Source of the DNA: JAWLBM01 sp041687675
GTDB lineage: Bacteria; Pseudomonadota; Alphaproteobacteria; Rhizobiales; Pleomorphomonadaceae
DNA: 64,000 nt
NCBI GenBank assembly: GCA_041687675.1
Contig: JAWLBM010000001.1
Coordinates: 1 to 64,000 of the forward strand
Direction: 5' to 3'
In this document: positions 17,323 to 24,718 of the stretch, in pieces
Position numbering within the stretch: position 1 is the first letter of the stretch
How the letters are laid out: each line of letters starts with the position of its first letter
Position numbers and translations under genes: made by a program
The notes under the pieces: model-generated
Told to the model about the DNA's origin: nothing
Databases searched by the model: none
What the model saw: only the letters and a program-made list of their open reading frames with translations

Positions 17323-18498
17323 ATGCTTTCCACCCTGAGACGCGAGGCGCTGGACGCTCCGCCCAGCGGCATCCTCGAAGTGTTCCGCCGGGGGCACGGC
17401 CGTCCCGGCCTGATCCCCATGTGGGCCGGCGAGGGCGACCTGCCGACGCCGCAGTTCATCTGCGACGCCGCCACCCGGGCGCTTGCCGCCGGCGAGACCT
17501 TCTACACCGACAACGCCGGCATCCCGGCTCTGCGCGAGGCGCTCGCCCGCTACCACGACCGCGTCTACGGCGGGCTCTTCGGCGCCCCCTTCGACCCCGC
17601 CCGCTTCATCGCCACCTCCTCCGGCATGCACGCGATCCTGCTCGCGGTCACCATGGTCGCCGGCGCCGGCGACGAGGTGATCGTCCCGACGCCGGCCTGG
17701 CCGAACTTCCCGGCCGCCGTGGGCGTCCGCGGCGCGCGGGCGGTCGAGGTGCCGATGCGGGAGGACGGCGGCGCCTTCGTGCTCGACGTCGCCGACATCG
17801 AGGCGGCGATCACGCCGGCGACGCGGGCGATCTTCGTCAACAGCCCGTCCAACCCGACCGGCTGGACCGGCGACGCGGCCACCCTCCGCGCACTGCTCGA
17901 CCTCGCCCGCCGGCACGGGCTGTGGATCATCGCCGACGAGATCTACGGCCGCTTCCACTTCGCCGCGGACCGGCCGGTGGCGCCCTCCTTCCACGCGATC
18001 ATCGAGCCCGAGGACAAGGTGATCTTCGTCAACACCTTCTCCAAGAACTGGGCGATGACCGGCTGGCGGATCGGCTGGCTGGAGATCCCGCCGTCGCTGA
18101 CCGGGACGGTCCTCAACCTCGTCCAGTACTCCTCGAGCGGGGTCGCGCAGTTCATGCAGCGGGCCGCCATCGCCGCGCTCGACGAGGGCGAGGGCTTCAT
18201 CGCCCACCAGGTCGGCCGCGCCCGGCGCAGCCTGGACGCGGCCTGCGAGGCCCTGGAGGCCTCCGGGCGGGTCCGCTTCGTCCGGCCGCCCGGCGCCTTC
18301 TACATGTTCTTCCGCATCGACGGCGAGGCCGACACCCGGGCGCTCTGCCTGCGCCTCGTCGAGGAGGCGAACATCGGCCTCGCCCCGGGCACCGCCTTCG
18401 GGGCCGGCGGCGAGCGGCACGTCCGCCTCTGCTTCGCGCGGAGCGAGAAGAGCCTTTCGGCCGCCATCGAACGGCTGAACGGATGGTTGGCGAAATGA
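17323..18498 (+). CDS. PLP-dependent class I/II aminotransferase
   Basis: Fold-type I aminotransferase of 391 residues. The PLP lysine lies in FVNTFSKNWAMTGWRIGWLE (Lys near residue 243), with the upstream NSPSNPTGWTG and WIIADEIYGRFHF segments that bind the cofactor, and a C-terminal Arg in HVRLCFARS that would hold the substrate carboxylate. The family transfers amino groups between aspartate- or aromatic-type amino acids and keto acids; the exact substrate cannot be read from sequence. It lies between mscL and fixL on the same strand, 76 bp before fixL. Confidence 0.9.
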   Translation: MLSTLRREALDAPPSGILEVFRRGHGRPGLIPMWAGEGDLPTPQFICDAATRALAAGETFYTDNAGIPALREALARYHDRVYGGLFGAPFDPARFIATSSGMHAILLAVTMVAGAGDEVIVPTPAWPNFPAAVGVRGARAVEVPMREDGGAFVLDVADIEAAITPATRAIFVNSPSNPTGWTGDAATLRALLDLARRHGLWIIADEIYGRFHFAADRPVAPSFHAIIEPEDKVIFVNTFSKNWAMTGWRIGWLEIPPSLTGTVLNLVQYSSSGVAQFMQRAAIAALDEGEGFIAHQVGRARRSLDAACEALEASGRVRFVRPPGAFYMFFRIDGEADTRALCLRLVEEANIGLAPGTAFGAGGERHVRLCFARSEKSLSAAIERLNGWLAK

Positions 18499-18574
18499 CG
18501 GTGCGCTGTATGATGGGTCCGTGGAACTACGTGCACGGCCGGTCGGAGGCGTCCGACGCCGGACGGGATCTTGG

Positions 18575-19756
18575 ATGACGGGGCCGACGACGACCTCCGA
18601 CCACAGGGCCGACCAGGACGGCGTCGGGACGACGCCGTCCGAGGCCCGCTTCGCCAGCGTGCTGGACACGGCCGCGGACGGCATCGTCGTGATCGACGAG
18701 GAGGGACGCATCCTCGCCTTCAACAAGAGCTGCGAGAAGCTCTTCGGCTATTCCGCCCCGGAGGTGATCGGGCAGAACGTGAAGGTCATCATGCCGCCGA
18801 GCTACGCCCGGGACCACGACAGCTACATCCGCCACTACCGGGATACCGGCGAGAAGCGGATCATCGGCATCGGCCGCGAGGTCTCGGGGCTGCACCGCGA
18901 CGGCACGGTGTTCCCGGTGGAACTCTCGGTGGGCGAGGCGCGGTCGGCGGACGGCCGGCAGTTCATCGGCATCCTGCGCGACCTCAGGCCGCGCAAGCAG
19001 GTCGAGCAGCGCCTGTCGCACCTGCAGGCGCAGGTCATGCACATGACCCGCCTCTCGGCGATGGACGAGATGGGCGCGGCCATGGCGCACGAGCTCAACC
19101 AGCCGCTCACCGCCCTGATGCTCTACCTCCAGGCGGTGATGCGGCCGCTGAAGGCGAGCGAGGGGCCGGTGCCCACGGAGAAGGTCATCGGCATCATGCA
19201 GAAGGCGCTCGCCGAGGCCGAGCGCGCCGGCGGCATCATCCAGCGGATGCGGCAGATGGTGGAGAAGCGCGAGCCGGAGCGCAGCCACGTCGACCTCAGG
19301 ACGGTGATCGACGACGCCGTGGACCTCACCGACTTCGTCGCCCAGGGCTCCAAGGTGCAGATCCGCCGCAACTACGGCCGCCACCCGCTGATGGTGGACG
19401 TCGACCCGATCCAGATCCAGCAGATCGCCATCAACCTCCTCAAGAACGCGGTCGAGGTGGCGCGCGAGAGCCGCGGCCGCTGGGTCGAGGTGTCGCTGGA
19501 GCGGACGGCGGACCGCGCCCTCATGCGGGTGTCCGACAGCGGGCCCGGGATCTCCGAGGAGGCGGCGCAGTCGCTGTTCCGCACCTTCTCCACCACCAAG
19601 AAGAGCGGGATGGGCCTCGGGCTGGCCATCTCCAGGTCGATCGCACAGAACCACGGGGGCGACCTTGGCGTGGACCCGGGCGGGAACGGTCGCGGCGCGA
19701 CCTTCACGCTGTCGCTCCCGCTGGGGGACCAGGACGCCACAAGCGCCGGAGAGTGA
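18575..19756 (+). CDS. fixL: Oxygen-sensing histidine kinase FixL
   Basis: A 393-residue soluble sensor kinase. One PAS domain (about residues 25-135) has the haem signatures of FixL: proximal His81 in RDHDSYIRHY and distal Arg101 in IIGIGREVSG. The kinase core follows with phospho-His172 in AMAHELNQPLTAL, N-box NLLKNAVEVA and the glycine-rich STTKKSGMGLGLAIS. Oxygen binding to the haem would inhibit autophosphorylation; under low oxygen it phosphorylates FixJ. Unlike Sinorhizobium FixL it has no membrane helices, and unlike Bradyrhizobium FixL it has only a single PAS. Start ATG 18575; an in-frame upstream start at 18521 lacks family resemblance. fixJ follows after 5 bp. Confidence 0.93.
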   Translation: MTGPTTTSDHRADQDGVGTTPSEARFASVLDTAADGIVVIDEEGRILAFNKSCEKLFGYSAPEVIGQNVKVIMPPSYARDHDSYIRHYRDTGEKRIIGIGREVSGLHRDGTVFPVELSVGEARSADGRQFIGILRDLRPRKQVEQRLSHLQAQVMHMTRLSAMDEMGAAMAHELNQPLTALMLYLQAVMRPLKASEGPVPTEKVIGIMQKALAEAERAGGIIQRMRQMVEKREPERSHVDLRTVIDDAVDLTDFVAQGSKVQIRRNYGRHPLMVDVDPIQIQQIAINLLKNAVEVARESRGRWVEVSLERTADRALMRVSDSGPGISEEAAQSLFRTFSTTKKSGMGLGLAISRSIAQNHGGDLGVDPGGNGRGATFTLSLPLGDQDATSAGE

Positions 19757-19761
19757 GATCA

Positions 19762-20382
19762 ATGACGGACGAGACGAACCGGACGATCTACATTGTCGAC
19801 GACGATCCCTCGGTGCGCGACGCGCTGACCGTCGTCTTCGACCTCGAGGGCTTCGAGGCGCTGGCCTTCGAGAGCGGCGACGAGTTCCTCGACGCCATCG
19901 GCTCCGGGACGCCCGGCTGCGTGCTGCTCGACGTGCACATGCCGGGCCGCTCCGGCATCGACGTGCTGAAGGCGCTGGACATGAACAGCTTTCCCGCCCC
20001 GGTCTTCGTCATCTCCGGCCAGGGCGACATCCCGATGGCGGTGAGCGCCATCAAGCTGGGCGCGGTGGACTTCATCCAGAAGCCCTTCGACGCCGACACG
20101 GTGGTCCGGCGGGTGCGGGACGCCATGGAGGCGATGGCGCGCCAGGCAAGGAACCGCGACGCATCCGAGTTCCCGGGCTCCGAACTCCTCACCCCGCGCG
20201 AGCGGGACGTGCTCAAGGCGATCACCGGCGGCGCGTCGAACAAGGAGGCGGGGCGATCGCTGGGCATTTCGCCGCGCACCATCGAGGTGCACCGGGCGCG
20301 CATCATGGAGAAGCTCGGCGCCCGCAACGCCGCGGACCTGGTGCGGATCGTGCTGACCTCTCATACGGGCGATACCGGATAA
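19762..20382 (+). CDS. fixJ: Response regulator FixJ
   Basis: A 206-residue regulator: receiver with the DDD cluster at residues 13-15, phospho-acceptor Asp57 (VLLDVHMPG) and Lys in FIQKPFD, then a LuxR-type helix-turn-helix (LTPRERDVLKAITGG, NKEAGRSLGISPRTIEVHRAR). The residue after the fourth strand is Ser (VISGQGD), where Sinorhizobium FixJ has Thr. Phosphorylated FixJ activates fixK and, in many species, respiratory and nitrogen-fixation genes. It is 5 bp behind fixL, so co-transcribed. Confidence 0.94.
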   Translation: MTDETNRTIYIVDDDPSVRDALTVVFDLEGFEALAFESGDEFLDAIGSGTPGCVLLDVHMPGRSGIDVLKALDMNSFPAPVFVISGQGDIPMAVSAIKLGAVDFIQKPFDADTVVRRVRDAMEAMARQARNRDASEFPGSELLTPRERDVLKAITGGASNKEAGRSLGISPRTIEVHRARIMEKLGARNAADLVRIVLTSHTGDTG

Positions 20383-20403
20383 CCGGACGGGCCTCACGGG
20401 TCT

Positions 20404-20820
20404 ATGTTCGACACTTCGGGGGCAGGCGGAGCGCAACGTGCGTTCCGTGGGGCCCCCGATGTTTCGAGGACGCCGGTCTTGACCTTCCTCATCGTCGAGG
20501 ACGACAGCGCGGTGGCGGATTCCCTGGAGGCCCTGCTCCGGGGCGCCGGGCACGACACGCGCGTCTTCCGCAGCGGCGAGGAGTTCATCGCCGCGGGGCC
20601 GCCTGCCCCCGCCGACACCGTGGTCGTCGACCTCGGCCTGCCCGGCATCAGCGGCGGCGAGGTGATCGGCTGGCTGCATGGCCTCGCCCGAAAACCGCGC
20701 GTGATCGTGATCTCCGGCAAGTCCTCCGGCACCATCGCCCGCGAGACCGGGGCGCATCCGGGCCTCGCCGTCCTGCGCAAGCCGCCCGCCTCCGACTGGC
20801 TCGAAGTCATCGCGGGCTGA
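20404..20820 (+). CDS. Single-domain response regulator between fixJ and fixK
   Basis: A stand-alone receiver domain of 138 residues (or 113 if the TTG at 20479 is used). Conserved elements: acidic pair in LIVEDDSAVADSL, Asp in TVVVDLGLPG, Ser in VISGKSS and Lys in AVLRKPPA. There is no output domain, so it may act as a phosphate sink or adaptor for FixL, or be controlled by another kinase. A similar gene lies between fixLJ and fixK2 in Bradyrhizobium. It starts 21 bp after fixJ. The ATG 20404 has a weak ribosome-binding site and the first 25 residues look non-conserved, so the shorter form is possible. Confidence 0.82.
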   Translation: MFDTSGAGGAQRAFRGAPDVSRTPVLTFLIVEDDSAVADSLEALLRGAGHDTRVFRSGEEFIAAGPPAPADTVVVDLGLPGISGGEVIGWLHGLARKPRVIVISGKSSGTIARETGAHPGLAVLRKPPASDWLEVIAG

Positions 20821-20889
20821 TCCCGCCCGCGGTTTTCCCGCCGTTCCCCCAAGCCTTTCGTCTGCGGTGCCTCGCCGCATCGTGAAAGC

Positions 20890-20911
20890 ACGTAAGTACA
20901 CCGTCTTACGT
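20890..20911. promoter_or_regulatory. Probable FixJ operator upstream of fixK
   Basis: ACGTAAG (20890-20896) and CTTACGT (20905-20911) form a perfect 7-bp inverted repeat with an 8-bp spacer. The contained GTAAGTA and TTACGTAG resemble known FixJ half-sites. It is 201 bp before fixK and 70 bp after the receiver gene. The rest of 20821-21111 shows no other clear signal. Confidence 0.6.
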
Positions 20912-21111
20912 AGGCGACCCGAATGGCGCGGGGCGGGGGCGTAGGCTTAACGTCCGGACATCAGGGACCTGACGGCCCCGGGGCGATCGGACGGATCGGA
21001 CCGGGACCCGCCGGAAACGGCGGGCGTCGCACCTCCGGCAACCCCGTGGACGGCGGGCGGAGGAACCGGGTCCCGACGACATGCCGGCCCGGCCGGCGAG
21101 GAGGGACTGCC

Positions 21112-21873
21112 ATGTACGTCGAAGCCAAGCACCTCGAGGACCATGCCAGCGGCCATGACGGCGGCGTGCTGCCGCGCACCGTGGGCACCGGCCGCTATGC
21201 CGGGACCCGCGCCCGGCCGCGCCCGGACGACACCGCCTGGGCCGAGTTCCTGGCCTCCCCCAAGGCCCGCAGCGAGCGCTTCGACTCCCACCAGGTCCTG
21301 TTCTACGAGGACGACCAGGCCAACAACGTCTACGAGGTGACGAGCGGCACGGTGATCCTCTATCGCCTGCTCTCCGACGGCCGCCGCCAGGTGGTCGACA
21401 TCCTCGGCGCCGGCGACCTGTTCGGCCTGTCCACCACCGGCTTCCACGACTGCTCGGCCGAGACGCTGACCAGCGCCGACGTGCGCATCCTCGACCGGCG
21501 CGACATCGAGCGCTCGGCGGACCTGCAGGGCCACGTCGCCAAATGCCTGACCAGCCGCATCGAGGCGCTGCACTCGCATGCGGTGCTGCTCGGCCGCAAG
21601 TCGGCGCAGGAGCGCGTGACCAGCTTCCTGATGCGCTTCGTGCCGAACCGCGGCGTCATCGGCTGCGGCGGCCCGCAGGCGGGCGGCGACGAGAAGGTGG
21701 TGGTGCTCCGCATGACCCGCCAGGAGATCGCGGACTACCTCGGCCTCACCATCGAGACCGTGAGCCGGGTGCTCTCCGACCTCAAGCGCCGCGGCATCAT
21801 CTCGATCGAGAAGAACGACCGCATCCGCCTTGCGGACGTGTGCCGCGTCTGCCGCCTCACCGGCACGCACTGA
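21112..21873 (+). CDS. fixK: Crp/Fnr family regulator FixK
   Basis: A 253-residue Crp/Fnr protein: cyclic-nucleotide-binding-like beta barrel (about residues 50-135), dimer helix (140-165) and C-terminal helix-turn-helix (200-222, MTRQEIADYLGLTIETVSRV) with the E-SR recognition pattern that reads TTGAT-N4-ATCAA boxes. The N-terminal cysteine cluster that holds the iron-sulfur centre of FNR/FnrN is absent, so it is FixK-like and not itself an oxygen sensor. Cysteines occur at 114, 145, 185, 244 and 247; the last pair forms CRVC near the C-terminus. Start ATG 21112 follows GGCGAGGAGGG. Its control by FixJ is suggested by the upstream dyad. Confidence 0.9.
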   Translation: MYVEAKHLEDHASGHDGGVLPRTVGTGRYAGTRARPRPDDTAWAEFLASPKARSERFDSHQVLFYEDDQANNVYEVTSGTVILYRLLSDGRRQVVDILGAGDLFGLSTTGFHDCSAETLTSADVRILDRRDIERSADLQGHVAKCLTSRIEALHSHAVLLGRKSAQERVTSFLMRFVPNRGVIGCGGPQAGGDEKVVVLRMTRQEIADYLGLTIETVSRVLSDLKRRGIISIEKNDRIRLADVCRVCRLTGTH

Positions 21874-21911
21874 CCCTCCCTTTCTTTCGTGTCCCCCGGT
21901 CCGCGCGGGGG

Positions 21912-21939
21912 GCCGCGGCGTCCTCCTCCCCGCCGCGGC
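21912..21939 (+). terminator. GC-rich hairpin after fixK
   Basis: GCCGCGGCG and CGCCGCGGC make a perfect 9-bp stem with a 10-nt loop, 38 nt after the fixK stop; a smaller hairpin (GCGGCC/GGCCGC) follows directly. No T-run. Confidence 0.4.
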
Positions 21940-21983
21940 GAGGCGCGGCCGCTCCGTGGCCGCGTCTTCGGGGCGATCTCCTC

Positions 21984-22032
21984 GGGCGCTCCCCGGGCCT
22001 TCGCTCCGAAGGCCGGCGAGCGCCCATTCTTT
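21984..22032 (+). terminator. Two-tier hairpin with T-run between fixK and rpmI
   Basis: Outer stem GGGCGCTC (21984-21991) with GAGCGCCC (22018-22025); inner stem GGCCTTCG (21996-22003) with CGAAGGCC (22007-22014); followed by ATTCTTTT. This is the strongest terminator candidate for fixK. Because it lies just before the rpmI promoter it is less likely to be a ribosomal leader attenuator. Of the 412-bp gap 21874-22285, the part after the promoter (22081-22285) is a leader of about 200 nt with no recognised element. Confidence 0.6.
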
Positions 22033-22051
22033 TGGGGGGACCTGCCCGCTC

Positions 22052-22080
22052 TTGCGCGGGCGGCGCATGTCCGCTAGAAG
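22052..22080 (+). promoter_or_regulatory. Probable promoter of rpmI-rplT (TTGCGC-N17-TAGAAG)
   Basis: TTGCGC (22052-22057), 17-bp spacer, TAGAAG (22075-22080). The 11-mer GCTAGAAGACC (22073-22083) is identical to one before mscL. It would give a 5' leader of about 200 nt. Confidence 0.5.
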
Positions 22081-22285
22081 ACCCGCACTTCGGGTCGCCC
22101 GGCTCGGGGGCGGCTTGCCGTTTCCCAGGGCATGCCGTGGCGGCCTCGAACGCTCAACCCCGGACACGCGGCGGTTCGGCCGAGGCAGCACCCTCCGGGG
22201 TGCCCGCCGGCCCGGCGCCGCCGCCCGGTTCAAGATGGACGAGGCCTTCCCGCAAGGGGCGGCCGTTTACTCGGAAACGAGCAAA

Positions 22286-22486
22286 ATGCCCAAGATGAAG
22301 ACGAAGTCGAGCGCCAAGAAGCGCTTCAAGGTCACGGCCAACGGCCTTGTCAAGTCGGCCCAGGCCGGCAAGCGTCACGGGATGATCAAGCGGACGGCGA
22401 AGTTCGTCCGCCAGGCGCGCGGCACCACGGTGCTGAGCGAGCCGGACGCGATCATCATCAAGAAGAACTTCCTCCCCTACGCCTGA
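22286..22486 (+). CDS. rpmI: 50S ribosomal protein L35
   Basis: Ribosomal protein of 66 residues, very basic, with the L35 pattern MPKMKTKSSAKKRFKVT and KRHGMIKRTAKFVRQARG. Part of the large subunit. rplT follows after 45 bp and the two are surely co-transcribed. infC, which leads this operon in many bacteria, is not directly upstream: the preceding gene is fixK, 412 bp away. Confidence 0.98.
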   Translation: MPKMKTKSSAKKRFKVTANGLVKSAQAGKRHGMIKRTAKFVRQARGTTVLSEPDAIIIKKNFLPYA

Positions 22487-22531
22487 TCGCGCCATCGATC
22501 GACGTCACTTCAGATCTGAGGAGATCACACC

Positions 22532-22894
22532 ATGGCGCGCGTCAAGCGGGGCGTCACGTCCCATGCCAAGCACAAGAAGGTCCTGAAGGCCGCGAAGGGC
22601 TTCCGGGGTCGTCGCAAGAACACCATCCGGGCCGCCCTGGCGGCCGTCGACCGGTCGCTGCAGTACGCCACGCGCGATCGCCGGACCAAGAAGCGCAACT
22701 TCCGCGCCCTCTGGATCCAGCGCATCAACGCGGCCGTCCGCGACGTGACCGGCGGCGAACTCACCTATGCCCGCTTCGTCGACCTCCTCGCCAAGACCGG
22801 CATCGAGGTCGATCGCAAGGTGCTCTCCGATCTCGCCATCCGCGAGCCGGAGTCGTTTAGGGCGCTGGTCGAGAAGGCCCGCAGCGCGGCCTGA
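22532..22894 (+). CDS. rplT: 50S ribosomal protein L20
   Basis: L20 of 120 residues, one of the first proteins to bind 23S rRNA during large-subunit assembly. Typical N-terminus MARVKRGVTSHAKHKKVLK and the conserved KGFRGRRKNTIR and RDRRTKKRNFRALWIQRIN. Second gene of the rpmI-rplT unit; a strong intrinsic terminator follows. Confidence 0.98.
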   Translation: MARVKRGVTSHAKHKKVLKAAKGFRGRRKNTIRAALAAVDRSLQYATRDRRTKKRNFRALWIQRINAAVRDVTGGELTYARFVDLLAKTGIEVDRKVLSDLAIREPESFRALVEKARSAA

Positions 22895-22942
22895 GGCACG
22901 CGCGAAACCGGGCCGATCCCCCGATCGGTCGCTGAAACGGAG

Positions 22943-22978
22943 AAAAGGCGGCGCACCGGTCGGTGGGCCGCCTTTTTT
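22943..22978 (+). terminator. Intrinsic terminator after rplT
   Basis: AAAAGGCGGC (22943-22952) pairs with GCCGCCTTTT (22967-22976), and the T-run TTTTTT follows the stem. Textbook Rho-independent terminator 48 nt after the rplT stop. Confidence 0.9.
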
Positions 22979-22992
22979 GTCGCCGGCCGTTC

Positions 22993-23021
22993 TGGCGCGG
23001 CACGGTCCGAAGCGCTAGAAC
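22993..23021 (+). promoter_or_regulatory. Possible promoter of pheS (TGGCGC-N17-TAGAAC)
   Basis: TGGCGC (22993-22998), 17-bp spacer, TAGAAC (23016-23021), 24 bp before the ATG. One base in each box differs from the rpmI promoter, with the shared heptamer GCTAGAA at 23014-23020. Confidence 0.4.
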
Positions 23022-23044
23022 CGCCGCCGGAAGGATACCTCGAG

Positions 23045-24145
23045 ATGCAAGAGTTGGCCCCGATGTCCGACATCGAGAAGCTGGAAAACGACATCCTCGG
23101 CAGGGTCGAGTCGGCTGCCGACGAGCCGGCGCTGGAGGCCGTGCGCGTCGCCGCCCTCGGCAAGAAGGGCTCGCTGTCGGAGCTTCTGAAGACGCTTGGC
23201 AGCCTCGACCCCGAGGCGCGGCGCACCCGCGGCGCCGCGGTCAACGCCGCCCGCGACCACGTGACCGAGGCGATCGCCGTCCGCCGCGACGTGCTGCGCC
23301 GGGCCGCCCTCGAGGCCCGGCTCGCCCGCGAGACGGTGGACGTCACGCTGCCGGTGCGCCCGGCCGCGATCGAGGAGGGGCGCATCCACCCGGTCAGCCA
23401 GGTGATCGACGAGATCACCGCGATCTTCGCCGACATGGGCTTCGCGGTGGCCGAGGGGCCGGACGTGGAGACCGACCACTACAACTTCACCGCCCTCAAC
23501 TTCCCGCCGGACCACCCGGCGCGGGAGATGCACGACACCTTCTTCTTCCGTCCGAAGCCGGACGGCACGCGGCTGCTGCTGCGCACCCACACCTCGCCGG
23601 TGCAGATCCGCACCATGGAGGCCGAGAAGCCGCCGATCCGGGTGATCATCCCGGGCCGAACCTACCGCTGCGATTCCGACGCCACCCACACGCCGATGTT
23701 CCACCAGGTCGAGGGCCTGGTCATCGACCGGCACAGCCACTTCGGCCACCTCAAGTGGGTGCTCGAGAGCTTCCTCAAGGCCTTCTTCGAGGTGGACGAG
23801 GTGAGGACGCGGTTCCGGCCGTCCTTCTTCCCCTTTACCGAGCCGTCGATGGAGGTGGACGTCGGCTGCGACCGCTCCGGCTCGGAGATCCGCATCGGCG
23901 AGGGCGACGACTGGCTGGAGATCCTCGGCTGCGGCATGGTCCACCCCAACGTCATCCGCGGCGTCGGCCTCGACCCGGACGAGTTCCAGGGTTTCGCCTG
24001 GGGCATGGGGATCGACCGGATCGCCATGCTGAAATACGGCATGCCAGACCTGCGCGCCTTCTTCGACGCCGACGTCCGCTGGCTGAAGCACTATGGCTTC
24101 CGCCCGCTGGACCTACCGACGCTGGCGGGCGGTCTTTCGGGGTAG
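23045..24145 (+). CDS. pheS: Phenylalanine--tRNA ligase alpha subunit
   Basis: Catalytic alpha subunit, 366 residues, of the alpha2-beta2 enzyme that charges tRNA-Phe. N-terminal coiled coil that binds tRNA (to about residue 90), then the class II core: motif 1 around HPVSQVIDEITAIFADMGF, the TRLLLRTHTSPVQIRTM segment, motif 2 with GRTYRCDSDATH and motif 3 in GFAWGMGIDRIAMLKYG. Start ATG 23045 after GGAAGG; MSDIEKLE at 23063 is also possible and closer to homologues. In this genome pheT does not follow directly: a DUF559 gene begins 2 bp after the stop codon. Confidence 0.96.
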   Translation: MQELAPMSDIEKLENDILGRVESAADEPALEAVRVAALGKKGSLSELLKTLGSLDPEARRTRGAAVNAARDHVTEAIAVRRDVLRRAALEARLARETVDVTLPVRPAAIEEGRIHPVSQVIDEITAIFADMGFAVAEGPDVETDHYNFTALNFPPDHPAREMHDTFFFRPKPDGTRLLLRTHTSPVQIRTMEAEKPPIRVIIPGRTYRCDSDATHTPMFHQVEGLVIDRHSHFGHLKWVLESFLKAFFEVDEVRTRFRPSFFPFTEPSMEVDVGCDRSGSEIRIGEGDDWLEILGCGMVHPNVIRGVGLDPDEFQGFAWGMGIDRIAMLKYGMPDLRAFFDADVRWLKHYGFRPLDLPTLAGGLSG

Positions 24146-24147
24146 CG

Positions 24148-24537
24148 ATGGGGAGGCATTTCGTTTCGCCGGAAACCCGGAGGAATTTGAAGCGTCTCCG
24201 GCAGGACATGACGGAGGTTGAGCGACGTCTCTGGGCTCGTCTCAGGGCGCACAGGTTTCACGGCGTCGGATTTCGCAGGCAGGTTCCGATCGGACGGTAC
24301 GTGGTCGACTTCATATGCCATGAGCACAGGCTGGTCATCGAACTCGACGGCGGCCAGCATGCGGAAGGGGCGAACATCGTCGCCGATCAGGTTCGGACCC
24401 GGTTCATCGAGGCCGAAGGCTACCGTGTCGTCAGGTTCTGGAATACGGAAGTCGTCGAGGATCTCGAGGCGGTTCTCTACCGGATCGGCCTCGGGATCGG
24501 CATCGACCGGGGTGGATGGGCCGCCCCGGAGCAGTAG
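24148..24537 (+). CDS. DUF559 endonuclease-like protein inserted between pheS and pheT
   Basis: A 129-residue DUF559 protein with the Vsr/PD-(D/E)XK-like fold. The core reads FRRQVPIGRYVVDFIC, then LVIELDGGQHAE and GYRVVRFWNTEV, giving candidate catalytic Asp, Glu and Asp and the FWN motif of the family. Biochemical activity is generally unproven for DUF559. Codon use differs sharply from pheS and pheT: several AGG, GTT, GGA, CGA and one ATA codon, and a TAG stop, whereas the neighbours nearly always end codons in G or C. With only 2 bp from pheS and G-rich inverted repeats just behind it, it looks like an acquired gene that settled inside the pheST operon. It is probably translated from the pheS transcript. 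Confidence 0.88.
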   Translation: MGRHFVSPETRRNLKRLRQDMTEVERRLWARLRAHRFHGVGFRRQVPIGRYVVDFICHEHRLVIELDGGQHAEGANIVADQVRTRFIEAEGYRVVRFWNTEVVEDLEAVLYRIGLGIGIDRGGWAAPEQ

Positions 24538-24551
24538 GCGGAGACGTTCGC

Positions 24552-24718
24552 CCCCCTCCCCAACCCTCCCCCACGAGGGGGGAGGGGGGCCGGGCTGCGG
24601 CGAGGACGAAGCGCAGTGCCCGGCCGACACCGGCTCCGCCGCTGCGGGCGTGCCGGTTTCGGGCAGCGACGTCCAAGAGGGTCCCCTCCCCCCTCGTGGG
24701 GGAGGGACAGGGAGGGGG
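24552..24718. repeat. Inverted pair of C/G-rich palindromic repeats before pheT
   Basis: Copy 1 (about 24552-24588) contains CCCTCCCCCACGAGGGGGGA; copy 2 (about 24684-24718) contains its reverse complement-like TCCCCCCTCGTGGGGGAGGG. Each copy is itself palindromic around ACGAGGGG or CCTCGTGG, and together they could form a long stem about 165 nt from end to end. The 95 bp between them hold no gene. This is a different repeat from the one at 42-200. It fills most of the 275-bp gap between the DUF559 gene and pheT. Confidence 0.75.

Noticed and set aside
18499..22285. TTGAT-N4-ATCAA anaeroboxes for FixK/FNR in the fix cluster
   Set aside because: None seen on reading the gaps; a systematic search would be needed to exclude degenerate sites.
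24148..24718. Insertion sequence or transposon carrying the DUF559 gene
   Set aside because: No transposase, no target-site duplication and the repeats lie only on one side, so I call it an acquired gene plus repeats rather than a complete element.
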